The position numbers were made by a program, and so were the translations under genes. Below the pieces are notes generated by a model. That model saw only the letters and a list, made by a program, of their open reading frames with translations. It ran no database searches and had not been told where the DNA came from. Source: Pseudomonas oryzihabitans (GTDB lineage: Bacteria > Pseudomonadota > Gammaproteobacteria > Pseudomonadales > Pseudomonadaceae). Taken from it: a stretch of 64,000 nucleotides of DNA. The stretch is from the NCBI RefSeq assembly GCF_014522265.1, contig NZ_CP017024.1:1826001-1890000 (forward strand). Direction: 5' to 3'. The first letter of the stretch is position 1; each line of letters begins with the position of its first letter. Positions 17,591-25,649 of this stretch are shown piece after piece.

Positions 17591-19084
17591 TTACAGCTTG
17601 ATCCAGGTGGCCTTGAGCTCGGTGTACTTGTCGAAGGCGTGCAGGGACTTGTCGCGACCGTTGCCGGACTGCTTGAAGCCGCCGAAGGGCGCGGTCATGT
17701 CGCCGCCGTCGTACTGGTTGACCCAGACGCTGCCGGCGCGCAGGGCGCGGGCGGTCTTGTGGGCCTTGGAGATGTCGCGGGTCCAGACCGCGGCGGCCAG
17801 GCCGTATTGGGTGTCGTTGGCGATCTGCACGGCTTCTTCGGCGGTGTCGAAGGTGATCACCGAAAGCACCGGGCCGAAGATCTCTTCGCGAGCGATCTTC
17901 ATGGCGTTGCTCACGCCGTCGAAGATGGTCGGCTCGACATAGACCCCGCCGGTCTCTTCCAGGGTGCGCTTGCCACCGGCCACCAGGGTGGCGCCTTCGG
18001 CATGGCCGGCCTCGATGTAGCGCAGCACGGTCTCCAGCTGGGTGGTGTCCACCAGGGCGCCGACGTTGGTCTCGGGGTCCAGCGCATGGCCGGGCTTCCA
18101 GCCCTTGAGGGCCTCGACCACCAGCGGCAGGAATTCCTCCTTGATGGAGCGCTCCACCAGCAGGCGCGAACCGGCGGTGCAGACCTCGCCCTGGTTGAAG
18201 GCGATGCCGCTGGCGGCCGCCGCGGCGGCGTCCTTGAGGTCGGGGGCATCGGCGAAGACGATGTTGGGGCTCTTGCCGCCGGCTTCCAGCCAGACGCGCT
18301 TCATGTTGGATTCGCCGGAATAGGCCAGCAGCTGCTTGGCGACCCGGGTGGAGCCGGTGAAGACGATGGTGTCGACGTCCGGGTGCAGGCCCAGGGCCTT
18401 GCCGACCTCATGGCCGTAGCCCGGCAGCACGTTGAACACGCCGGCGGGGATGCCCGCCTGCTGGGCCAGCTGGGCGACGCGGATGGCGGTCAGCGGCGAC
18501 TTCTCCGAGGGCTTGAGCACCACCGAGTTACCGGTGGCCAGCGCCGGGCCGAGTTTCCAGCAGGCCATCATCAGCGGGAAATTCCAGGGCACCACGGCGG
18601 CGACCACGCCAACCGGCTCGCGGGTGACCAGGCCGAGCTGGTCATGGGGCGTGGGGGCGACCTCGTCGTAGAGCTTGTCGATGGCCTCGGCGCTCCAGCG
18701 GATGGCATTGGCCGATGCCGGTACGTCGATCCTGAGGGAGTCGCCGATGGGCTTGCCCATGTCCAGGGTTTCCAGCAGCGCCAGCTCTTCGGCGTTGGCC
18801 AGCAGCAGGTCGGCGAAGCGGATCAGCACGCGCTTGCGCTGGGCCGGCGCCAGGTGCGCCCAGGTGCCCTTCTGGAAGGCGGCGCGGGCGGCGGCGACGG
18901 CCAGGTCGGCGTCGGCGGCGTCACAGCTGGCGACCTTGGCGAGGAAGCGTCCGTCCACCGGACTCAGGCAATCGAAGGTGGCGCCGGCGGCGGCGTCGAC
19001 ATAGGCGCCGTCGATGAAGGCGCGACCTTCCAGGGTGAGACCTTGGAAGCGCTGCTCCCACTCGGCGCGGCTGGGCAAGCTCAT
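17591..19084 (-). CDS. NAD(P)-dependent aldehyde dehydrogenase, KauB/PuuC type
   Basis: A 497-residue ALDH-superfamily enzyme. Catalytic Cys302 (FNQGEVCTAG) and general base Glu267 (LEAGG) are in place, together with the cofactor-binding runs VVPWNFPLMMACWK and VFTGSTRVAKQLL. Length and the N-terminal pattern (EWEQRFQGLTLEGRAFIDGAYVDA) match the Pseudomonas KauB/PuuC group, which oxidises gamma-glutamyl-gamma-aminobutyraldehyde, 4-guanidinobutyraldehyde and aminopropanal in polyamine and arginine breakdown. No partner polyamine genes flank it here, so the substrate is inferred from family only. Start ATG 19084; GAGGAGTCACCC precedes it. Confidence 0.92.
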   Translation of the reverse strand: MSLPSRAEWEQRFQGLTLEGRAFIDGAYVDAAAGATFDCLSPVDGRFLAKVASCDAADADLAVAAARAAFQKGTWAHLAPAQRKRVLIRFADLLLANAEELALLETLDMGKPIGDSLRIDVPASANAIRWSAEAIDKLYDEVAPTPHDQLGLVTREPVGVVAAVVPWNFPLMMACWKLGPALATGNSVVLKPSEKSPLTAIRVAQLAQQAGIPAGVFNVLPGYGHEVGKALGLHPDVDTIVFTGSTRVAKQLLAYSGESNMKRVWLEAGGKSPNIVFADAPDLKDAAAAAASGIAFNQGEVCTAGSRLLVERSIKEEFLPLVVEALKGWKPGHALDPETNVGALVDTTQLETVLRYIEAGHAEGATLVAGGKRTLEETGGVYVEPTIFDGVSNAMKIAREEIFGPVLSVITFDTAEEAVQIANDTQYGLAAAVWTRDISKAHKTARALRAGSVWVNQYDGGDMTAPFGGFKQSGNGRDKSLHAFDKYTELKATWIKL

Positions 19085-19141
19085 GGGTGACTCCTCGCTA
19101 ATGGCGGTGAGCAGCCACCCTAAACCGGCCCGGAAGGGTTA

Positions 19142-19154
19142 TCAATATATTTGA
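19142..19154. promoter_or_regulatory. AT-rich palindrome in the aldehyde dehydrogenase promoter
   Basis: On the minus strand this reads TCAAATATATTGA, a TCAA-N5-TTGA dyad 58 bases before the dehydrogenase start. It overlaps the only AT-rich, promoter-like segment of the 103-base gap. An operator role is a guess. Confidence 0.3.
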
Positions 19155-19187
19155 CAGTTAGCCGCCGAGGGCGCCGAAACGTGCGTT

Positions 19188-19799
19188 TTATCGAACGCTG
19201 CGCTGGCGTTGGCGACTCAAGGTCAGGGCCGGGCGGGCCGTGGCCAGGGCGCCGCGCCGTTGCCGGGGCTGGAAGCACTGCTGGGTGAACGGCGCCTCGA
19301 CGCTGGCGTCCAGGTCATCGAGCCAGCCTTCCACAGCGTCTTCCAGGGCCGCCACGGTGAGCTGCCCCAGCACCTGGTGGGCGATGAGATTGCCCAGGCT
19401 GGGCGCCGTCGATTCGCCAGTGGCGCCCCACCAGGCGGCCAGGCGCTGCTGGAGGCCTTCAAGCAGACGATGGAGACGATAGGCCGCGGCCAGCAGCGCC
19501 AGGCTGGCGGAAGGCGCCTGGGCCAGTGCCGCCGGGGCGAAACCGGCCAGGGCGCGCTCGAGCACCCCGGCCAGGGGCGCCTCGAAGGCCACCGCCCGCG
19601 CCTGCAGCAGCAGGGCTTCGAGGGCATCGGGCACCTTGTCGACATAGGCGCTGGCGAAGCGCTCCAGGGCCGCGCCGCGGGTGGCATCGGCGCTGGTCGT
19701 ACGCGCCGCCTGGTCGGCAAAGGTACGGCTGGCCTCGCCACTGTCCCGAGCGCGCACCTGGGTGGTCTGGATCACGAGGCGCAAGGCGGCGGTATTCAT
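19188..19799 (-). CDS. Hypothetical protein downstream of pelG
   Basis: A 203-residue Ala/Leu/Arg-rich, mostly helical protein with no signal peptide or transmembrane segment. I do not recognise the family. The minus-strand frame is chosen over the equally long plus-strand frame (19209-19820) because its codons have the expected GC-rich third positions and a ribosome site (AGGAC) precedes the ATG. It is 80 bases behind pelG with no terminator between, so it may be the eighth gene of the pel transcript. Nothing in the sequence shows a role in Pel production. Confidence 0.6.
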   Translation of the reverse strand: MNTAALRLVIQTTQVRARDSGEASRTFADQAARTTSADATRGAALERFASAYVDKVPDALEALLLQARAVAFEAPLAGVLERALAGFAPAALAQAPSASLALLAAAYRLHRLLEGLQQRLAAWWGATGESTAPSLGNLIAHQVLGQLTVAALEDAVEGWLDDLDASVEAPFTQQCFQPRQRRGALATARPALTLSRQRQRSVR

Positions 19800-19879
19800 G
19801 GCAGGGTCCTGCAGGGGTGAGCTGTGTTGGACGCCTCCCGGGTGGGCGGGTCACACCGTTCGTCCGGTGCCGGCGGCCG

Positions 19880-21250
19880 TCAGTGCCGGAGCATGAAGGT
19901 GTCGTATTCCAGGTCGTCCAGCACCCGGTCCAGGCGGTGCAGACCCAGCAGCACGCAGCAGGCCAGGGAGACGGTGAAGCCGTAGCCGAAGAAACTCGGA
20001 CCCAGCTCGATGCTGAGCAGGGTCAGCGCCAGGTTGAGGCCGAGAAACAGGGTGCAGAGCATCAGCACGGTGTCGCGCCGGTCCAGGTAGAAGAAGACGT
20101 TGAGCAGGGCCATGAACACCACCTGGATGCTCACGCCCACCACGTCGATGTAGAACAGCGGCAGGTAGTAGTGCGACATGCCAAGCCAGGCCAGCAGCTG
20201 CGGCGCCAGCAGGAACACCAGCACCAGGGTCAGGCCCTGGACCTTGCAGATCTCCAGCAGGCCCTGGCGGATGGCCAGGATCATCTGTTCCTTGAGCTGG
20301 CTGATGTGCTGCAGGGTCTCGCCGCCGCGCACGGCGTTGAACACCCGCTCGTACCATTCGGCGAAGTCGGTCTCGATGCGCACCAGGAACACCGCCATGC
20401 CGGGGATGATGGCGAGGTAGGCGAGAAAGATCGGCAGGTCGTAGAGGATGGAGGCGCGCAGGGGACCGATGACGGCGTCGGAGGTCAGCGGATTGAACCA
20501 GAAGACGAATTTGTCGACCCAGATGCCCAGGTTGTAGAACAGCCCGGTGACCAGCAGGCTGAGGAAGATCTGCTTGCGGTCGAGGAAGTCGAAGGCCACC
20601 AGGCGATCGGCCGGGTACTCGCGGATGATGTCGTAGAGAAACATGAACAGCAGCGCGGCGTGGCCCAGCAGCAGCGCCATCAGCAGGCCGTTCATGCCGA
20701 GAAAGCGCAGCATGAAGGCGGCGGCGATCATGATGGCGTAGCCCAGGGTCATCACCACCAGGATGCGGTTGTAGGCCTTCATCCCCGACAGGAAGATGAT
20801 CACCAGCCAGAGGTCGCAGAGGGTGACGAAGTTGGCCAGCACCAGCAGCCGGTAGGCGAAGGGCTGGTCGAACAGGGTGGCCAGCAGCACGAAGCCCAGG
20901 CCCCCGGCGACCAGGGTCACCAGCAGCAGGATGCCCACCAGATTGGGCAGGATGCTCGTCTGCTTCTCCTCGAACAGCCGGTCCGAGACGAAGCGGGTGA
21001 AATACAGCTGCAGACCGCCGGTGAGGATCAGCGAGCTGGCCATGAGGTAGGTCACCGTGACCAGGAATTGCCGGATCAGCACGTTGGGGGTGACGATGCC
21101 GGTGGCCAGCACGCCGATCAGCATGACGCTGATGATCGACAGCACCCAGGGCCCCGAACTGATCAGGCCGGCGTAGACATAGGCGCGCAGGGTGGCGGTG
21201 TAGGAGTCGCGCGCGAGGATCTTGCGCAGTTCGAAGCCGATACCGGCCAT
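19880..21250 (-). CDS. pelG: Pel polysaccharide inner-membrane transporter PelG
   Basis: A 456-residue polytopic protein with about twelve transmembrane segments, the normal PelG length. The opening MAGIGFELRKILARDSYTATLRAYVYAGLISSGPWVLSIISVMLIGVLATG is characteristic. PelG is a flippase-like member of the MOP superfamily that, with PelD, PelE and PelF, forms the inner-membrane Pel synthase/translocation complex. Its start is one base from the pelF stop, with GGAGGAGCC upstream inside pelF. Confidence 0.96.
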   Translation of the reverse strand: MAGIGFELRKILARDSYTATLRAYVYAGLISSGPWVLSIISVMLIGVLATGIVTPNVLIRQFLVTVTYLMASSLILTGGLQLYFTRFVSDRLFEEKQTSILPNLVGILLLVTLVAGGLGFVLLATLFDQPFAYRLLVLANFVTLCDLWLVIIFLSGMKAYNRILVVMTLGYAIMIAAAFMLRFLGMNGLLMALLLGHAALLFMFLYDIIREYPADRLVAFDFLDRKQIFLSLLVTGLFYNLGIWVDKFVFWFNPLTSDAVIGPLRASILYDLPIFLAYLAIIPGMAVFLVRIETDFAEWYERVFNAVRGGETLQHISQLKEQMILAIRQGLLEICKVQGLTLVLVFLLAPQLLAWLGMSHYYLPLFYIDVVGVSIQVVFMALLNVFFYLDRRDTVLMLCTLFLGLNLALTLLSIELGPSFFGYGFTVSLACCVLLGLHRLDRVLDDLEYDTFMLRH

Positions 21251-21251
21251 G

Positions 21252-22775
21252 TCAGAGGCTCCTCCCGATGGCGTCCTGGTAGAGCTCGCGATAGCGTTCT
21301 AGCATCAGCGGCTCGGTGTAGTAGCGATTGACCCGGGCCAGCCCGGTGCGCTGCGCAGCCTGCCAGCGACCGGGATTGCGCAGCAGGGCGAGGATGGCGC
21401 GGGCGGTGGCCTGGGGATCGGCGATGGCGACCACGCTGCCACCGGTACCCAGGGCGCGGTCCTCGGGGATGGAGCCCTCGATCAGCTCGCGGCAGGAGCC
21501 GACGTCGCTGCTCACCACCGGCACGCCGGCGGCCCAGCCTTCGAGGATCACCAGCGGCTGGGCCTCGCTGATGGAGGTCAGCACCATGAGGCCGAGCTTG
21601 GGCAGGATGTCGCCGATCTTCTGGAAACCGAGGAATTTCACCTTGCCCTCCAGGCCCAGGCTGGTGACCAGGCTGTGGCATTCGGCGGCGTATTCCTCGT
21701 CTTCGTCTTCCGGACCGACCACCCAGGCCTCGGCCTCGGGCATGGCGCTGATCACCCCGCGCATGGCGCGGATGAAGGTCTTGACGTCCTTGATCGGCAC
21801 CACCCGGCCGAGCAGCCCGACCACCGGCGGCACGCCCTCGGGGCGACGCTCCAGGGCGTCCTGCCACTGGGTGAGGCTGATGCCGTTGGGGATCACCCGG
21901 CAGCGTGCGGGATCTGCGCCGTCCTGGATCTGCCGGCGGCGGTTGCCGTCATAGAGCGAGATGATCGGATCGGCGGCCTTGTAGGTGAGCAGACCGATGC
22001 GCTCGAAGAAGCGGATCCACAGCCGGCGAATATAGCTGACGTCCACGTCCAGCCCGGTGCGCAGGGCCTCGTCCGGGCCTTCGGCGATCCACTTGGCCTG
22101 GGCCAGGTCGATCTTGCGCTCCTTGGTGTAGATGCCGTGCTCGCTGAGCAGGAAGTTGCAGCCCCAGCGCCGCTGCAGGATGGCGCCGAGCATGCCGGCA
22201 TAGCCGGTGGAGATGGAATGGATCATCCGCGGTCGCGGTAGCCGGCGCGCGGCCTCGGCCAGCATCAGCAGCGGCGCCTGCATGGCGCGCAGGGTCCAGA
22301 GGTAGTCGACGAAGGACGGGTCGGTGCAATAGCGCTCGTAGCCCTCGGTGATGGCTTCCCAGCTGGCGCGGCTGTACATGAAGTCGTCCAGGGTCACGCT
22401 GCCCTGGGCGAAGGCGTCCACCAGGGCATCGCCCTGGGCGGCGCTGGGCTCGTCGGGGTGGTGCAGGAAGGCGTGCAGATCGCGCAGCAGCTGCACCGGC
22501 GCCTGGCGCCGCGGACTGATGGGCGCGCCCTTGGGCACCCAGGAGCCGGCGAGGAAGTGCTCCTCGATGTGCACCACGTTGGGCGGGATGGCGTAGTGGC
22601 GCTTCTCGTAGTTCTCGCGCTGACCGCCGATGAAGAATACCGAGAAGGTCAGCTCCGGCAGGCCGAGGATCAGCTGGTTGACCCAGCTCGACACCCCGCC
22701 GCGCACATACGGCCAGGTGCCCTCCAGGAGCAGGCAGACATCGGGCGTCACGGTCGCGGCGGGGGCGTCTTTCAT
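21252..22775 (-). CDS. pelF: Pel polysaccharide glycosyltransferase PelF
   Basis: A 507-residue cytoplasmic GT4-type transferase that uses UDP-GlcNAc/GalNAc to polymerise Pel. The N-terminal run LLLEGTWPYVRGGVSSWVNQLILGLPE is the PelF signature, and the C-terminal domain has SISEAQPLVILEGWAAGVPVVSSDVG with the GT4 E-x7-E motif. Its start overlaps the pelE stop in ATGA, indicating translational coupling. Confidence 0.97.
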   Translation of the reverse strand: MKDAPAATVTPDVCLLLEGTWPYVRGGVSSWVNQLILGLPELTFSVFFIGGQRENYEKRHYAIPPNVVHIEEHFLAGSWVPKGAPISPRRQAPVQLLRDLHAFLHHPDEPSAAQGDALVDAFAQGSVTLDDFMYSRASWEAITEGYERYCTDPSFVDYLWTLRAMQAPLLMLAEAARRLPRPRMIHSISTGYAGMLGAILQRRWGCNFLLSEHGIYTKERKIDLAQAKWIAEGPDEALRTGLDVDVSYIRRLWIRFFERIGLLTYKAADPIISLYDGNRRRQIQDGADPARCRVIPNGISLTQWQDALERRPEGVPPVVGLLGRVVPIKDVKTFIRAMRGVISAMPEAEAWVVGPEDEDEEYAAECHSLVTSLGLEGKVKFLGFQKIGDILPKLGLMVLTSISEAQPLVILEGWAAGVPVVSSDVGSCRELIEGSIPEDRALGTGGSVVAIADPQATARAILALLRNPGRWQAAQRTGLARVNRYYTEPLMLERYRELYQDAIGRSL

Positions 22776-23761
22776 AACCAGTACTTCACCAGGGCGGCGA
22801 ACGGCGGCCGCTTCTTCAGATCCGCCGGCAGGCTGTCGAGCAGCGCCGGGATGACCGCGTAATCGCGGCGCAGAAAGGCGATTTCGGCGCGGAAGGGCGC
22901 CAGCTGGGCCAGGGGCACGCCCGCCGCCTCGGCGGCCTGGAAGAATTCCAGGGCGCGCTCGGGCTCGCCCTGTTCCAGGGCAATGCGCCCGGCGAGGATG
23001 CGCAGCTCTTCGTTTTCTTCACCGGCCAGGGCCAGTTCGATATGTTCCCGCGCCTGGCCGAGCACGTGGCGCAGGACGCTGCCCTGGGCCAGGCCCAGAT
23101 AGGCCAGCTCCCAGTAGCCGCGGGCCAGGGTGCCGTGCAGCGCCGGCTGGCGTTCCGCAGGGGTGCTGGCCAGTTCGCCGAGCTGGGTCTCGATGCGCTG
23201 GTTGATCTGGCTTTCCTGCTGGTCGAGCATCGAATAGGCGAGCAGGCGTACGTCGTCGGCCGGATCGCGCAGGGCCAGCTTGAGGATGGGAATGGCGTCG
23301 CGCCCGGGCATGCGGCGGGTGGCGAAGAGGGCGGTCAGGCGCTTGTCGGTACTGGGTGCATGGCGCAGCACGTCCTGCAGGCCGCCATCGCTGAACAGCA
23401 TCTCCTCGCGACGCTCCAGCGGGCGGAACGGCAGATTGGGCACGCTGCGCGCTTCCCAGGCGATCTCGCGGCGCTTGCGCGGCAGATAGAGCGCCGGAAA
23501 GACCGCGGCGATTACCCCGGCCGCGCCCACCAGCGGAATGAAGAAGGCCAGGGCAAAGAGAAACAGCGGACTCCAGGGCAGCGGGCGCTGATAGCGCCTG
23601 GGCAGCAACAGCCAGACGCCACCCGCCAGCAGGGCACTGCCGGCGGCATGGGCGGTGACGAAGGCCAGGGCCGCCGCCGCCACCGGCAGGTTGGCGAACA
23701 GCAGCGCCCAGCTGCTGGCCTCGAAGGCGAAGGCGCCGCTAAACAGCCACTTGCTGTTCAT
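22772..23761 (-). CDS. pelE: Pel inner-membrane protein PelE
   Basis: A 329-residue protein, the same length as P. aeruginosa PelE as I recall it. It has two N-terminal hydrophobic hairpins (about residues 5-90) followed by a cytoplasmic, helical TPR-like region (about 100-329). It scaffolds the Pel synthase with PelD, PelF and PelG. The start at 23761 (MNSKWLFSGAFAFEASSWALLF) lies inside the 3' end of pelD, a 23-base overlap. Confidence 0.95.
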   Translation of the reverse strand: MNSKWLFSGAFAFEASSWALLFANLPVAAAALAFVTAHAAGSALLAGGVWLLLPRRYQRPLPWSPLFLFALAFFIPLVGAAGVIAAVFPALYLPRKRREIAWEARSVPNLPFRPLERREEMLFSDGGLQDVLRHAPSTDKRLTALFATRRMPGRDAIPILKLALRDPADDVRLLAYSMLDQQESQINQRIETQLGELASTPAERQPALHGTLARGYWELAYLGLAQGSVLRHVLGQAREHIELALAGEENEELRILAGRIALEQGEPERALEFFQAAEAAGVPLAQLAPFRAEIAFLRRDYAVIPALLDSLPADLKKRPPFAALVKYWL

Positions 23762-25112
23762 GCAGGCCACACTCGTTGAACAGGAAGACGCGCAACTCCT
23801 GGGCGCGGGTCTTGGGCAGCAGCTCATGTTCATGGCTGCGCACGCCCAGGCTTTCCAGGGTGCTGTCCTGGCCATGGCGCTCGGCCAGCAGCTGGCGCAG
23901 CCGGCGGCGATAGCCTTCCAGGCCATCGGAAGAGGTCAGCGGCAGGAGCACCAGCAGGCAGGGGTGGCCCGCCTGGTTGGTCAGGCGCAGTTGCAGGTCG
24001 AGGCCGCGGCGACTGCCCTCCAGCAGTGCCAGGGCGCGCTCGCCACCGTCGGCCTCGGTCATCTCGAAGCAGAACAGACAGGCGGGCAGGGCGTGCTGCT
24101 GGGCATCGCGCAGCGAACGCTTGAGATGCTGGGAGAATTGTTGGGCGTCGTCGTCGGCCAGGGCCAGCGCCTGGTGATCGCTGCCGAGCAGGTCGGCGAT
24201 GTGGCCGGCGAGGATGGTGAGCAGATTAAGGGTGCGTTCGTTGAAGGAAAAGAACGGCATCTGTTCGATGGCCAGCACCGCCAGCAGCCGCTCCTCGGTG
24301 TCCAGCAGGGGCACGCAGGCCTGCAATGCCGAATGCTGGGTCTCGCCGCGCTCCAGCAGCGCCTGGCGGATGCTCAGGGTCTCGCCGCGCTCCAGGGTCA
24401 GGCGCACCAGCAGGTCATCGGGATCGATGCCGGGCATCTCGCCCTGGCTGGCGAGGGCGCGACGATCCACCCGGCCATTGCCGTCGACCCGGTACAGCCC
24501 CGCCACCCGCAGCGAGCCGTACTGGGTCAGCAGGCCGACGATGGGTTCGGCCAGGGCCTGCAGGGCGTCCTGCTCGCGGGGCACCTCGCGCAGCTGGCGG
24601 CGCAGGTCCAGCAGGGAGCTGCGCAGGCTGAGGTCGTTGCCGGCGACGCGCTGTTCCAGACGGTCGTGGGAGATGCGCAGGAGGTGGTGGGCGCGGGTGA
24701 ATTCGTCCAGGCGCAGCTGGCGATAGTCGTTGGCCAGGTCCAGACGTTCCAGGCGGCGATTCCAGAGGTCGCGGAATTCACCCACCAGCATGGCGCTGAG
24801 CAGCACGCCGACGATAAAGGACGGCGGGATCTCCTCGTAGGCCGGATAGCCCTGGCGGTGCAGATAGAGCAGCGCCACCACCAGCAGGCTGGCGCTCACC
24901 AGGCCGCGCATGAAGCCATAGCGCACGCCCATCAGGATGGGCGCGAAGACCACCCAGGGAAAGGCCAGGCCGACCATCAGCGGGTCTTCCGGCACCAGCC
25001 AGAATCCCAGTCCCAGGGCGGCCGCCGTGACCAGCAGGGTTTCCAGCCAGGACAGGCGGCCACTGGCGCGGGGCGCCAGAGTGTAGTCCTTGTGGACGGA
25101 TTGCAGGGCCAT
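23739..25112 (-). CDS. pelD: c-di-GMP receptor PelD
   Basis: A 457-residue inner-membrane protein with four N-terminal transmembrane helices (about residues 20-115), a coiled segment, a GAF domain (about 170-310) and a degenerate GGDEF domain (about 330-440). The diguanylate cyclase active site is absent. An RxxD motif (R369-G-L-D372, in SRRGLDLQLR) falls almost exactly where P. aeruginosa PelD carries its c-di-GMP inhibitory-site R367/D370, so Pel synthesis here should be switched on by c-di-GMP binding. The start codon overlaps the pelC stop by one base (TGATG). Confidence 0.96.
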   Translation of the reverse strand: MALQSVHKDYTLAPRASGRLSWLETLLVTAAALGLGFWLVPEDPLMVGLAFPWVVFAPILMGVRYGFMRGLVSASLLVVALLYLHRQGYPAYEEIPPSFIVGVLLSAMLVGEFRDLWNRRLERLDLANDYRQLRLDEFTRAHHLLRISHDRLEQRVAGNDLSLRSSLLDLRRQLREVPREQDALQALAEPIVGLLTQYGSLRVAGLYRVDGNGRVDRRALASQGEMPGIDPDDLLVRLTLERGETLSIRQALLERGETQHSALQACVPLLDTEERLLAVLAIEQMPFFSFNERTLNLLTILAGHIADLLGSDHQALALADDDAQQFSQHLKRSLRDAQQHALPACLFCFEMTEADGGERALALLEGSRRGLDLQLRLTNQAGHPCLLVLLPLTSSDGLEGYRRRLRQLLAERHGQDSTLESLGVRSHEHELLPKTRAQELRVFLFNECGLHEQQVAV

Positions 25113-25627
25113 CAGCGCAACTGCAGCTCTTGCGCAGTGCCGCGCAGGACCTTCTGCGCGGTGGCTGCCAGGCTCTCGCGGGACCAGCCGGAGCGGGCGC
25201 CGCTGTTGCTCCAGACCACCCGACCGCTGGCCGGCTCGATCACCTGCAGGGTCACGCCCACCGCCGGTTCGCCGTCCAGGCCGTTCTTGTACTGCCACTC
25301 GTCGACGCTGCCGGTGAGCACGTATTGCAGATTCTGCTGCCGCGCCCAGTCCAGGGCCGCGCGCTGGCGGGCCTTCTCGTCGTCGCTGGGATTGCCGCCC
25401 TGGCTGTCGTCGTAGACCTGCGGGCGGATGCCGCGCTCGCCGAGCACGCTGACCAGGATCTGCGCGGCGCGGTCGCCGGCCATGGGCGCCTGGGCATAGT
25501 TGGCCAGGGGCACCAGGCCCCAGCGCACATCCTTGGGCAGGGCCTCGCCGCTGGGACGGGTAAAGCTCGAGCAGCCGGCCAGGAGCACGGTGGCGACACT
25601 GGCGACGAGCAGACGCGTGATGTTCAT
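25112..25627 (-). CDS. pelC: Pel outer-membrane lipoprotein PelC
   Basis: A 171-residue lipoprotein with lipobox LLAGC (Cys19). In P. aeruginosa PelC forms a dodecameric electronegative ring on the periplasmic face of the outer membrane and funnels cationic Pel to the PelB barrel. The acidic run DDSQGGNPSDDE is consistent with that. The start is 22 bases behind the pelB stop. Confidence 0.95.
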   Translation of the reverse strand: MNITRLLVASVATVLLAGCSSFTRPSGEALPKDVRWGLVPLANYAQAPMAGDRAAQILVSVLGERGIRPQVYDDSQGGNPSDDEKARQRAALDWARQQNLQYVLTGSVDEWQYKNGLDGEPAVGVTLQVIEPASGRVVWSNSGARSGWSRESLAATAQKVLRGTAQELQLR

Positions 25628-25649
25628 GAGGTCTCTCCCTTGAAGCGGC

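Noticed and set aside
19209-19820. 203-codon plus-strand ORF opposite the gene downstream of pelG
   Set aside because: Same length as the minus-strand ORF, but third-position GC bias and ribosome-site quality favour the minus strand.
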